From Terriglobia bacterium (GTDB lineage Bacteria; Acidobacteriota; Terriglobia; Bryobacterales; UBA6623): 64,000 nt of DNA. A program made the position numbers and the translations under genes. Positions 45,919 through 53,701 of this stretch are shown here, in pieces; the stretch's first letter is position 1, and every line of letters starts with the position of its first letter. The notes under the pieces were generated by a model. That model worked only from the letters and a program-made list of their open reading frames with translations. It made no database searches and was not told the origin of the DNA. The DNA is taken from contig VXRL01000065.1 of NCBI GenBank assembly GCA_009838515.1, positions 107,972-171,971 of the forward strand. Reading direction: 5' to 3'.

Positions 45919-46027
45919 CCCTCGGCCGATGGGGTGCGACTCGTATCAACGGATGAGCTCCCCAATCAGATCGGCTCAGCGCACGACGAAAGCGGATGAC
46001 TTCAAAATGGGGGAAATCCTCTTGAGA
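45907..46027. repeat. Diverged repeat, copy 1 (ORF tail plus higA tail)
   Basis: About 120 bases similar to 48984-49105. Plus-strand frame encodes ADG..LV.T.E.PNQI..AHD.SG. Minus strand encodes DLKRISPILKSSAFVVR, the C-terminus of a HigA-like antitoxin; the rest of that antitoxin is missing. Confidence 0.6.
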
Positions 46028-46034
46028 TCCCGTC

Positions 46035-46205
46035 TTCGACGCCACGTATGCCACACACCCGACGTTCAAGGGCGGAACGCCGCTGTCGAAGGAGTGGCAC
46101 GCGCTTCGTCAATTCTCGGAAGACACCGACATCACTTACGACAGTTGCGCCGTGGTGCCGGACCCATTGAACGCGATGGAATCAGTACGGTACAGAACAC
46201 TGTAG
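46035..46205 (+). pseudogene. Relic of an AbiEii-family nucleotidyltransferase
   Basis: A 56-codon frame FDATYATHPTFKGGTPLSKE followed by WHALRQFSEDTDITYDS. The FKGGTxLSK...RFSEDxD pattern is the core of standard AbiEii toxins (DUF1814). No start and no C-terminal two-thirds remain. It directly follows the copy-1 repeat and is not related in detail to the nucleotidyltransferase at 44537. Confidence 0.6.
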
Positions 46206-46230
46206 TGGGAATGCGGGCGCGAACTTCGGT

Positions 46231-48687
46231 TTAGGAGCTGGCCGGGAATTCTGGGCGATCAGAATGTTCCTTGATCTTGTAGCCGATCGCGCTGTATCCC
46301 TTGAGTCGCCGCTGGTACATTCGGGACAACATCGGAATGTTGGAGTCCACATAGTCGTAGACCAGCACAGCTTGCTTGCCGTCACAAAGCCGGTGGAGGC
46401 GACCAACATACTGCTGGAGCGTTCCCTTCCAAGAAATCGGCATCGCGAGAAAGAGGGTGTCCAGCCGTGCATCGTCGAATCCCTCGCCAATGTAACTGCC
46501 AGTCGCGAGGATGACTTGTTGGTCGGATGGCCCGAGGCTGGCCATGGCTTCTGCTGCGGCGCGTCGTTGGTGCCTTCCCATGCCACCCCGAAGGACGAAG
46601 ACATTCTCGATGACGCCACGTAGCATCTCTGCGAGATTCTGCAGATGCTCGGTCCGGCCGGTCAGCAGCAGGGGCGAGTGCCCGGAACGCACCGCCCGTA
46701 CGAGGTCGTCCACGATCATTTCATTCCGAGCGGAGTCCTTCACAAGCGCTGCATAGATGTCGTGGATTGACACATCCGCGAGGTCCTGCTCCATTGCGAA
46801 TCCTGTCTGCCGTGGAACGACGAAATGTTCGAACGGTAGCGATTTCGTCATTGCGCGCGCACTGTGGCTAAAGCGGATCGGACCACACTGCATGAAGATG
46901 ATCGGATGGTGGCCGTCCTTTCTCGTGGGGGTTGCTGTCAGACCAACCACGTACTTGGCCTTGACCTGCCTCAGCACGCGTTCGAACGTGAAGGCAGAAA
47001 TGTGGTGGCACTCGTCAACAATGATGTGGCCGTAGTCGGCAACGAGATCTTTGACCACACCCCGTCGGTGCAGGCTCTGGATCAGTGCGACGTCCACAGA
47101 ACGGGTCTGATCGTTCTTCCCGCCTCCTATCTGCCCCACCGACCTTGACGGCAGGCCCAAGAACATCGCTAATCGCTCACGCCATTGATCCAGCAACTGC
47201 TGACGGTGGACCAAGACGAGCGTGTTCACCTTTCGCTCTGCGACCAGCTGTGCTGCGACAACAGTCTTCCCGAATGCAGTCGGCGCACAGAGAGTCCCCT
47301 CATCCAAGCCCGTGAATGCTGAGACGGCGTTTCGTTGCAGTGGACGCAGCTGACCACGAAAGTCCGCCTCGATCGGAATGCCGGTGAATCGCTCGTCCCT
47401 AACGTTGGCCTTGACCTTGTGCACTTCAAGCAGGGAAACGACCTCGGCCAGGCACCCGCGAGGGATAGCAATATGCTGCGTTAGCTCTTCGCCACACGCA
47501 ATGACCCTTGGTTTGTCGAACGTGCTGAGGCGCATCGCCTGAGCCCTGTAGAATTCGGGATTCTGAAACGCCGCCAGTCGTAGCAAGCGATTGAGCATGC
47601 CAGAGGGAAGGCCGGTCTTCTCGATGTAGAGAAGATTGCTCCTGACGACCTTGATCTCTTCAGGGAGGGGGCCTTGGATTGGCGGTTCTCTGCCTTTCCC
47701 AGACGGAGGCAACGTCCAGGGATTACGCTCACCGCCATCTTGGTCGCCGCTTGCCCGGACCCCGATCAGATTGCCGGAGCGCATGGCCGCAGAAACCAAT
47801 TCGGCGGCATCCTCGGCTGTCTGCCTCTGCAATGTCGACAAGAACTCCCACTGGTCGGCGTAAGGCCTGAAGTCCGCATCGACGAAGACGCTATTTCCCG
47901 CCCTCCTAGGAGTCCGCTGTAGGGGCAATGCGATGAGGTTCCCGAAACCGCCCGCCGGCAACGTGTCCTGGCTCGGGAATAGCCTGTCGTAAGAATCCAG
48001 CCCTAACTGATGGCGTCGCTCCATCGTTCGGGTTAGGATCGCGCAACCGAGTTTCCTGGCCGTTGCGGCCGGGATCGGGTGATCGAAGAATATCCAGACG
48101 TGACCACCCTCGCCGGAGCGCGACCGCTCCAATGCCGCTGGCACTCGGAAGTGTTGACATGTTTCCAGAAACGCCCCGGCATCGTGCTGCCAGGTCTTCT
48201 TGTCGAAGTCGACGGCAAGAAACCAGCAGGTCTCATCTAGGAGCAGGGGGTAGATTCCGATCGTTTGCTCGCCCATCAGGTGAGCCCGCACCACATCGTC
48301 AGTCAACGGTCGGAACTTTCGGGTTTGCCTGTCTACTTTTCCGCGATCCGATTCCTTGGCTGCCAGATATGCCTGCCAGTCGCGATCGGCCCTGGGAGAA
48401 TAGCCAGAGCGCCCATCAGGCTTCGCCCAGCGGACCGCATAAACATCGTCGCGGCCTCGGAACAGACTTCGGTAGAGGGCTATTCGTTGCGCGGCTCTGT
48501 CCTCGGCGGCGACAATTGCCGCAGGCTTGGCGGTTGGCAGCTGGGATTGGTCGCTCCGCTCCAGGACGGGGGCTGGGATGCCGTGCTGAGCCAATAGACG
48601 CCTTAGGTGAGCGTTCTCCGCTCGCAGGCGGGCCGTTTCGTCCATCGGAGACTCCGTCGATTCAGGCCTAGCGTCCGTCTCGTGCAT
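46231..48687 (-). CDS. TOTE-type archaeo-eukaryotic primase-SF2 helicase
   Basis: 818 residues. A short coiled coil (LRAENAHLRRLLAQHG, ~21-36) leads to an archaeo-eukaryotic primase domain with Asp160/Asp162 (FLAVDFDKKTW) and the S-x-H motif SGEGGHVWIFF (191-201), plus TLPAGGFGNLIALPLQ. A superfamily 2 helicase follows with Walker A PTAFGKT (469-475), DECH box (558-561), GLTATPTRKDG, and motif VI QQYVGRLHR. This is the TOTE conflict-system primase-helicase architecture predicted to act against invading DNA or transposons; no activity is established to my knowledge. It is probably monocistronic: divergent intergenic DNA lies upstream and an opposite relic downstream. TOTE loci often include extra nuclease genes, none evident next to it. 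Confidence 0.85.
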   Translation of the reverse strand: MHETDARPESTESPMDETARLRAENAHLRRLLAQHGIPAPVLERSDQSQLPTAKPAAIVAAEDRAAQRIALYRSLFRGRDDVYAVRWAKPDGRSGYSPRADRDWQAYLAAKESDRGKVDRQTRKFRPLTDDVVRAHLMGEQTIGIYPLLLDETCWFLAVDFDKKTWQHDAGAFLETCQHFRVPAALERSRSGEGGHVWIFFDHPIPAATARKLGCAILTRTMERRHQLGLDSYDRLFPSQDTLPAGGFGNLIALPLQRTPRRAGNSVFVDADFRPYADQWEFLSTLQRQTAEDAAELVSAAMRSGNLIGVRASGDQDGGERNPWTLPPSGKGREPPIQGPLPEEIKVVRSNLLYIEKTGLPSGMLNRLLRLAAFQNPEFYRAQAMRLSTFDKPRVIACGEELTQHIAIPRGCLAEVVSLLEVHKVKANVRDERFTGIPIEADFRGQLRPLQRNAVSAFTGLDEGTLCAPTAFGKTVVAAQLVAERKVNTLVLVHRQQLLDQWRERLAMFLGLPSRSVGQIGGGKNDQTRSVDVALIQSLHRRGVVKDLVADYGHIIVDECHHISAFTFERVLRQVKAKYVVGLTATPTRKDGHHPIIFMQCGPIRFSHSARAMTKSLPFEHFVVPRQTGFAMEQDLADVSIHDIYAALVKDSARNEMIVDDLVRAVRSGHSPLLLTGRTEHLQNLAEMLRGVIENVFVLRGGMGRHQRRAAAEAMASLGPSDQQVILATGSYIGEGFDDARLDTLFLAMPISWKGTLQQYVGRLHRLCDGKQAVLVYDYVDSNIPMLSRMYQRRLKGYSAIGYKIKEHSDRPEFPASS

Positions 48688-49048
48688 CGCTGATTGTTGA
48701 TGGAGTTCGACGTCTTGCGGCGAAGAGGCGATGTCTCCTTCGCGACAACCTCATCGGGCCTCACGGCCTGTGACGGCCACTGAGGAATGTCAGAATGATA
48801 GCGCCAACGGTCGGTGATGCAAGCTGGTCGTGGACCCTCAAGACTGGGAGGCAACCAATGCCCGTGGGGCGACAGAACCCTACTCCGTTCCTATGGTCTG
48901 CGACCCGCGAGAATTCCCAAAGAACACCGGCCAGAACGAGCGGAACTTACACGCGGCTCTTGCGGCACCGTTGAAGCGTGCGCTGCCGCAGCGTTTCGCC
49001 GATGGAGCCCAACTCGTAGCGACGAACGAGTCTCCCAATCAGATCCGC
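48688..49048. other. Region upstream of TOTE gene, with ORF tail of unknown origin
   Basis: The minus-strand promoter of the primase-helicase should lie near 48690-48810, but I cannot define its boxes. On the plus strand a frame 48830-49072 ends NLHAALAAPLKRALPQRFAD then GAQLVATNESPNQIRLAHDD, sharing its last ~28 codons with the repeat at 45907; its upstream half looks non-coding. It converges on higA and overlaps it by 24 bases. Confidence 0.35.
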
Positions 49049-49105
49049 CTAGCGCACGACGACAGCGGATGACTTCGAAAAGGGGGATATCCCCTTGAGA
49101 TCCTG
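48984..49105. repeat. Diverged repeat, copy 2 (ORF tail plus higA tail)
   Basis: Partner of 45907-46027. The minus strand is the intact 3' end of higA (DLKGISPFSKSSAVVVR). The plus strand carries the convergent ORF tail. Confidence 0.6.
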
Positions 49106-49372
49106 CTCTTCGACCTGCTGTGCGTGGAATAGATCCCAAGTCAACTGCAGGTTCATCCAAAACCCCGGTGACGTATCGAGGAATCTTGCGAGCCGCAAGG
49201 CAGTGCTGGGGGTTACGCCCCTCCTGCGACGTACGATCTCGTTGACGCGCTGGTACGGCACGCCAATCGCGTCGGCCAGCTCGCGTTGAGTGAGGCCAAG
49301 CGGCTGAAGGAAGTCCTCTAGGAGCATCTCCCCGGGATGGGTCGGCACTCGTTGAGTTGGGACAAGCATCAC
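49049..49372 (-). CDS. higA: HigA-family antitoxin (XRE)
   Basis: 107 residues (GTG at 49372, ATG at 49369). The HigA signature THPGEMLLEDFLQPLGLTQRE is followed by an HTH (LADAIGVPYQRVNEIVRRRR) and FLDTSPGFWMNLQLTWDLFH. It binds HigB and represses its own operon in related systems. The upstream higB is only a 30-residue stump, so this antitoxin is now an orphan. Its C-terminus is duplicated at 45960-46027. Confidence 0.88.
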   Translation of the reverse strand: MMLVPTQRVPTHPGEMLLEDFLQPLGLTQRELADAIGVPYQRVNEIVRRRRGVTPSTALRLARFLDTSPGFWMNLQLTWDLFHAQQVEEQDLKGISPFSKSSAVVVR

Positions 49373-49384
49373 AAGATCCTCCGG

Positions 49385-49477
49385 TCAGTGGTAGTCTGCA
49401 ATCTCCACACGAAACGGGCCGGCGGCTGACCATTCGAAGCAAGCTCGGTACTGGTCGTTGATTCGAATGCTGCAGTC
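49385..49477 (-). pseudogene. higB: HigB toxin C-terminal stump
   Basis: Thirty codons, DCSIRINDQYRACFEWSAAG then PFRVEIADYH and a stop 12 bases before higA. SIRINDQYR.CF.W...G...VEI.DYH is the conserved end of HigB mRNA interferases. Upstream sequence contains stops in all frames and no recognisable N-terminus, so the toxin is inactive. Confidence 0.75.
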
Positions 49478-49679
49478 ACTTGTCTCTCAGGGATATGATG
49501 CCGCCAACCACTGCGGATGAGTTACGACACAAAGCTAGTTCTATATATTCTCGGATACGAATGGAGATCAGCCTGACTGCCAAGCCGTAGGTTAGCCGCA
49601 TATATCTCACTGATTCCTAACGTTTTCTCCAGTATGTAGAAGATAATCCCCCGCAAGGCAAGAAAATTTTCCGAAACAC

Positions 49680-49709
49680 TTGACATTTTATCTATATATA
49701 GAGTATTAT
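49680..49709 (+). promoter_or_regulatory. Strong sigma70-like promoter of the conjugation operon
   Basis: TTGACA (49680-49685), an 18-base spacer and TATTAT (49704-49709), inside a strikingly AT-rich tract (about 49500-49710) unlike the GC-rich operon. It lies 133 bases before trbC, the first gene. The remaining gap 49491-49841 contains no gene I recognise. Confidence 0.65.
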
Positions 49710-49841
49710 CGCTTCAAGTGAGTTCTGCGGCCGCCGTTGCCCGGGTGCGAGGCACCAAACACTGTGAGATCGGGCCTGACAGACCCCGGCCGCGGCCGCC
49801 GTGGAACTCTCCCTTCCGACCCATCCAAAGGAGGCATTTCA

Positions 49842-50141
49842 ATGCTCCAACGATTCCATTCCCTGGCCGGGCGCAGGCTCGGCCCCCTGGCTCTGCTGGC
49901 GCTTGCCCTGCCGCAAGTCATGCTTGCGCAGACGGTCAGCCCCTGGCTGCAGGCCGTCACCGTACTGCAGGCTGCCTTCACCGGCCCGATCGCTCGCGGC
50001 TTGAGCCTGATCGCGATCGTCATCGGCGGCCTGATGTTCGCCTTCGGCGAGGGCGGCAGCAAGCGCGCCCTGGCCGGCCTGATATTCGGCGTCGGCATGG
50101 CGATCGGCGCTGTCAACTTCATGCAGTGGCTGTTCCCGTGA
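49842..50141 (+). CDS. trbC: VirB2/TrbC-type conjugative pilin
   Basis: 99 residues. The ATG at 49842 follows a near-perfect ribosome site (AAAGGAGG). A signal peptide ends in QVMLAQT, and two hydrophobic helices follow (GLSLIAIVIGGLMFAFGEGG and KRALAGLIFGVGMAIGAVNF), the standard VirB2 pilin layout. It is processed and assembled into the conjugative pilus. First gene of the operon; its stop overlaps the next start (GTGA). In-frame extension to 49737 lacks a ribosome site. Confidence 0.88.
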   Translation: MLQRFHSLAGRRLGPLALLALALPQVMLAQTVSPWLQAVTVLQAAFTGPIARGLSLIAIVIGGLMFAFGEGGSKRALAGLIFGVGMAIGAVNFMQWLFP

Positions 50142-50461
50142 GCCAAGCGGCCGGAGCACCCGCCCTGCACGGGACCTACCTTGCGCTCAGCCGCCCGTTG
50201 ACGGTGCTTGGCTGCGAGCGGCGCATCTTCATGGGGACGATCTGCGTAGGCGCGGCTGCGTTCAGCTCGTTCAACGCCCCGATCGCCGGATTGCTCCTGT
50301 TCAGCGCTGGCTACGGCGCCGGGCTTGCCGTCACCAAGCTCGACCCCTGCCTGCCGACCGTGCTATTGCGGTCGGCGAAGTGCAGCCAGCGCTACGACCC
50401 CGCCCTGAGGGACCCCGGCCCCGCGCCGCTGCGGGTCGTTGCGGACCAGCACAAGTCATGA
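50138..50461 (+). CDS. trbD: VirB3/TrbD-type inner-membrane component
   Basis: 107 residues from a GTG at 50138 overlapping the trbC stop. It has the VirB3 features: an N-terminal LHGTYLALSRPLTVLGCERR followed by two membrane helices (MGTICVGAAAFSSFNAPIAG, LLLFSAGYGAGLAVT) and a short C-terminal tail. It works with the VirB4 ATPase, whose start overlaps its stop (ATGA). An extended reading frame upstream is a shadow of trbC. Confidence 0.85.
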   Translation: MSQAAGAPALHGTYLALSRPLTVLGCERRIFMGTICVGAAAFSSFNAPIAGLLLFSAGYGAGLAVTKLDPCLPTVLLRSAKCSQRYDPALRDPGPAPLRVVADQHKS

Positions 50462-52908
50462 AGCGAGCTGGCGCCCCACTGCACCGCGAGCTTCCGTGGC
50501 TCGGCTTCGTGGACGACGGTGTTGTGATGACCAAGCGCGGCGAGTTGCTCTCTGGAGCGAGACTCACCGGGGCATCGTTCGAGTGCCGATCGGCTGTTGA
50601 TCTCGACTATGTGAGCCTGCGCTGGATGCGGGCGCTGAAGAGCCTGGCTCCGGGCTGGCGCATTCGCTGGCAGGTTTGCAAGCGGAGGCTTCACTCGCTC
50701 CCCCAGAGGGTTCCGTCCGATCCGGTGGCAGAAAGGGCGCGGCGCGTGCGCCGCGCCCACCTGTTGGACAAAGGCCTGTATTCGATCGAGGCCTACGTGT
50801 TCTGGACGTGGGATCCCAAGCTGGCTCCCGCTCCGGCAGCGGCGGCGGGAGCCGGCAGGGCGTCGGCTGCCACGCTGCTCTCGCGGGCGGCGCTCTGGCT
50901 GTCTCCGGAGCGCACCAAGCAGGTGCTGGCCTCGCACGTCAACAGCGCCCGTGTCCGATTCGAGAGTGCGGTGGCGTCGTTTCGCGGCTTGGTCAGTGAC
51001 GTCACCGTCCTAGACGAGCTGCGTGGCGAGGATCTGTTCCGGGCCCTGGCGCTGTCCGCCAACTCCCGCTCTGCCGCCTTGGAGGCCCGGTCCGTGTCCC
51101 CGCACGGCTTGGACCGGCAACTGGCGCTCAGCGATGTCGAGGGGTACCGCGACCACCTGCAACTGGATGCCGAGCGCGTCGAGACTTATGCGCTGCTGGA
51201 TCCTCCGGCCGCGTCGCGAGCCCACCTCTTCGGCGAGATCCTCGACTTGGATGCCGAACTCGACCTCGCCTGCGAGTGGAGCCGGGAAGACACCGCCAAG
51301 TCCCGCCGGCGCATGAGTTCCGCCCGTCGGCACTACCACCAGAAGCGCTACAGCATGCTGGCGCACGCCTCGGCGGGCGATGCGGCGCCGCAGGCGCAGG
51401 GCGCACTGGAGGACCGGGCGGCGCAAGCCGAGGCCGTCCAGCTCGGAGAGGCGTTGCGCGAGCTCGAGGTCGACGGCATGCCGTTTGGCGAGCACAGCCT
51501 GAGCGTGGTGCTGCGCAGCGGCGAACCGGCTCGGATCGAAGCCGTGAGACCGGAACTGCTGCGAATCGCAGCGGCCGCTGATGCTCGCTTCCACCGCGAG
51601 ACCTACAACGGCCTCAACGCCTGGTTTGCCATGGCCCCGGGCAACCACGGCCGACAGCTGCGGCACAACTACCTCAGCGCGGCGGTTGCGGCCGACTTGG
51701 CACCGCTGTGGGCGGTGTCAGAGGGAGATCAACGTGACCGGCATCTCGGCGACGAGCACCTGGCGATCTTCGAGACCAGCCGCCGCACGCCGTTCTACTA
51801 CGCGGCTCATGCCGGCGACATTGCCCACACCTTGGTGATCGGCGCGACCGGCTCGGGCAAGAGCTTCCTGCTCAACTTCCTGCTAGCCCAGGGCCGCAAG
51901 TACGACCCGCGGGTCTGCATCCTGGACCTGGGCGGGTCCTATCGCCAGCTGACGGAACTGGTTGGCGGAGCCTACCTGCACCTCCAGCTCGACTCCGGCG
52001 GGTTGCCCTGCGAGCTCAATCCGTTCCGCGCGCTCGAGCCGACGGCCGAGAACCTGCAGTTCTTGGTCTCGTTCGTGAGGATGCTGCTGGAAATCGAGGG
52101 TGTGCAGTGCGACGCCGCCGAGCGGGCCGAGCTGCGCGCGCAGATCCAGGCGCTGTACGAACTGGAGCCGCAGGCGCGCACGCTGTCGTCTCTGCACGGC
52201 CTGCTGCCCGCCAACTTGCGCGGTCCGCTGGGCGCTTGGGTCCGGGGCGGAGCGTGGGGCTCGGTCTTCGACAACACCGAGGACTCCCTGACCCTGGCCG
52301 ACTGGCAGGCTATCGACCTGGCCGGGGCGGCGGGCAAGCCCGAGCTGGCGCGCGCCCTGCTGTACTACCTGCTGCACCGGCTGGGGACGATGATCACGGC
52401 CCCGGAGGAACTCGGCCGCTGGAAGCTCTTGGTGGTGGACGAGGCATGGCGGTTCCTCGCCGACCCTCACATCGGGGCCTACTTGGGCGAGGGTCTCAAG
52501 ACATGGCGCAAGTGCAACGCCGGCGTGGTATTGGCCACCCAGTCGCCCAGTGACGCTACCGGCAATGCCAGCCTCTGCCGCACGGTAGCCGAGAGCTGCC
52601 TGACCAAGATTTTCCTGGCGAATCCGGAGCTTGATCCCGCCGGCTACGCCGAAGCGTTCGGACTGCGGCCGGCGGAGGCGGAAGCCATCCGGGCGCTGGT
52701 GCCCAAGCGGCAGCTGCTGCTGCACCGGCCGGGTTTCGCGCAAGTGCTCGAGCTCAGCGTCGACCCGCGCAGCTACTGGCTGTACACGACCAACCCGGTC
52801 GAGGCCGCCCGCCGCCGCGATGCCATCCGAGATCTAGGCTTCGAGCGCGGCCTCGACTCTCTCACGGAGGACACAAAACCATGCATTATCGACCGACGCA
52901 ATTCCTGA
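50458..52908 (+). CDS. trbE: VirB4/TrbE-type conjugation ATPase
   Basis: 816 residues. The N-terminal domain (ELPWLGFVDDGVVMTKRGEL) leads into the AAA ATPase with Walker A LVIGATGSGKSFLLNFLL (around 51836-51880), LDLGGSYRQLTELVGG and Walker B WKLLVVDEAWRFLADPH (52420-52470), then LATQSPSDATGNAS. It energises pilus assembly and substrate transfer at the inner membrane. The start overlaps trbD; its 3' end overlaps virB9 by 28 bases. With VirB11 absent, this and VirD4 are the only transport ATPases visible. Confidence 0.92.
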   Translation: MKRAGAPLHRELPWLGFVDDGVVMTKRGELLSGARLTGASFECRSAVDLDYVSLRWMRALKSLAPGWRIRWQVCKRRLHSLPQRVPSDPVAERARRVRRAHLLDKGLYSIEAYVFWTWDPKLAPAPAAAAGAGRASAATLLSRAALWLSPERTKQVLASHVNSARVRFESAVASFRGLVSDVTVLDELRGEDLFRALALSANSRSAALEARSVSPHGLDRQLALSDVEGYRDHLQLDAERVETYALLDPPAASRAHLFGEILDLDAELDLACEWSREDTAKSRRRMSSARRHYHQKRYSMLAHASAGDAAPQAQGALEDRAAQAEAVQLGEALRELEVDGMPFGEHSLSVVLRSGEPARIEAVRPELLRIAAAADARFHRETYNGLNAWFAMAPGNHGRQLRHNYLSAAVAADLAPLWAVSEGDQRDRHLGDEHLAIFETSRRTPFYYAAHAGDIAHTLVIGATGSGKSFLLNFLLAQGRKYDPRVCILDLGGSYRQLTELVGGAYLHLQLDSGGLPCELNPFRALEPTAENLQFLVSFVRMLLEIEGVQCDAAERAELRAQIQALYELEPQARTLSSLHGLLPANLRGPLGAWVRGGAWGSVFDNTEDSLTLADWQAIDLAGAAGKPELARALLYYLLHRLGTMITAPEELGRWKLLVVDEAWRFLADPHIGAYLGEGLKTWRKCNAGVVLATQSPSDATGNASLCRTVAESCLTKIFLANPELDPAGYAEAFGLRPAEAEAIRALVPKRQLLLHRPGFAQVLELSVDPRSYWLYTTNPVEAARRRDAIRDLGFERGLDSLTEDTKPCIIDRRNS

Positions 52909-53687
52909 TCTACGCGGCCCTAGCGGCTGTCACAGCTGTGCCGGAGCCCGGCCTCGCACGCGAGATCACGGCCGGGCCTGACGAGGTGATCGAGGCCCGG
53001 GCGCGGGTCCGATTCGCCACGGCCATCGTGCTCGACCCAGCCGAGCGGATTCTCGACTGGGTCTGCGGCGATTCCGAGTATTGGAGCGTGCAGGGCGCGG
53101 CCAACCTCGCGTTCGTCAAGCCCAGCGCCGAGGGGATCGAAACCAACGTCACCCTGGTCACCGACAAGGGCAACGTCTACACGCTCCGCTTCCGCGAACT
53201 CGGCGGCTCCGGCGGGGAGCCGGACCTGAAGCTGTTCCTGCGCCCGAAAGAGCCTTCTGCGGAGGTCGCAGCACCGCTGGAGCCGCTGGGATTCGAGGCG
53301 CGCGGAGCCGCGGCTGCGTTGGAGCGCGAGGCGGAATCGGCACGCCAAGAGTCTCAACGGGCCATCGAACGGGCCCACCACGATGCCGAGCAACGGGTAG
53401 AAGCGTTCCGCGCGGCCTACCCGCGCAGCCTGCGATTCGAGTACGAGCTGGACCGGGAGGCGCAAGAGGCGCCGTTTCGGGTTGCCGCAATGTGGCTCGA
53501 TGATCGCTTCACCTACATCCGGGCAGAACCCGAGGAGGCCCCGGCGCTGTACGAGTCCCGCGACGGCAAACCATCCATGGTGCCGTACGACTTCTACGAC
53601 GGCCTGTACGTCACGCGCCGCCCGCTGGCCGACGGCTGGCTACAGATCGGGAAGCGCAAGGTGCGCTTCCGTCGGGCCGAGCGCTAG
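52881..53687 (+). CDS. trbG: VirB9/TrbG-type outer-membrane core-complex protein
   Basis: 268 residues. A signal peptide (LIYAALAAVTAVPEPGLA) precedes the N-terminal VirB9 domain (VRFATAIVLDPAERILDWVC, GDSEYWSVQGAANLAFVKP, then TNVTLVTDKGNVYTLRF). The C-terminal domain follows an Ala/Glu-rich coiled linker and ends RVAAMWLDDRFTYIRAEPEE, then SMVPYDFYDGLYVTRRPLA. It forms the outer-membrane ring with VirB10. A ribosome site GGAGGACA lies inside trbE. VirB7 is not evident. Confidence 0.88.
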   Translation: MHYRPTQFLIYAALAAVTAVPEPGLAREITAGPDEVIEARARVRFATAIVLDPAERILDWVCGDSEYWSVQGAANLAFVKPSAEGIETNVTLVTDKGNVYTLRFRELGGSGGEPDLKLFLRPKEPSAEVAAPLEPLGFEARGAAAALEREAESARQESQRAIERAHHDAEQRVEAFRAAYPRSLRFEYELDREAQEAPFRVAAMWLDDRFTYIRAEPEEAPALYESRDGKPSMVPYDFYDGLYVTRRPLADGWLQIGKRKVRFRRAER

Positions 53688-53701
53688 CAGGGAGAGCGGA
53701 C

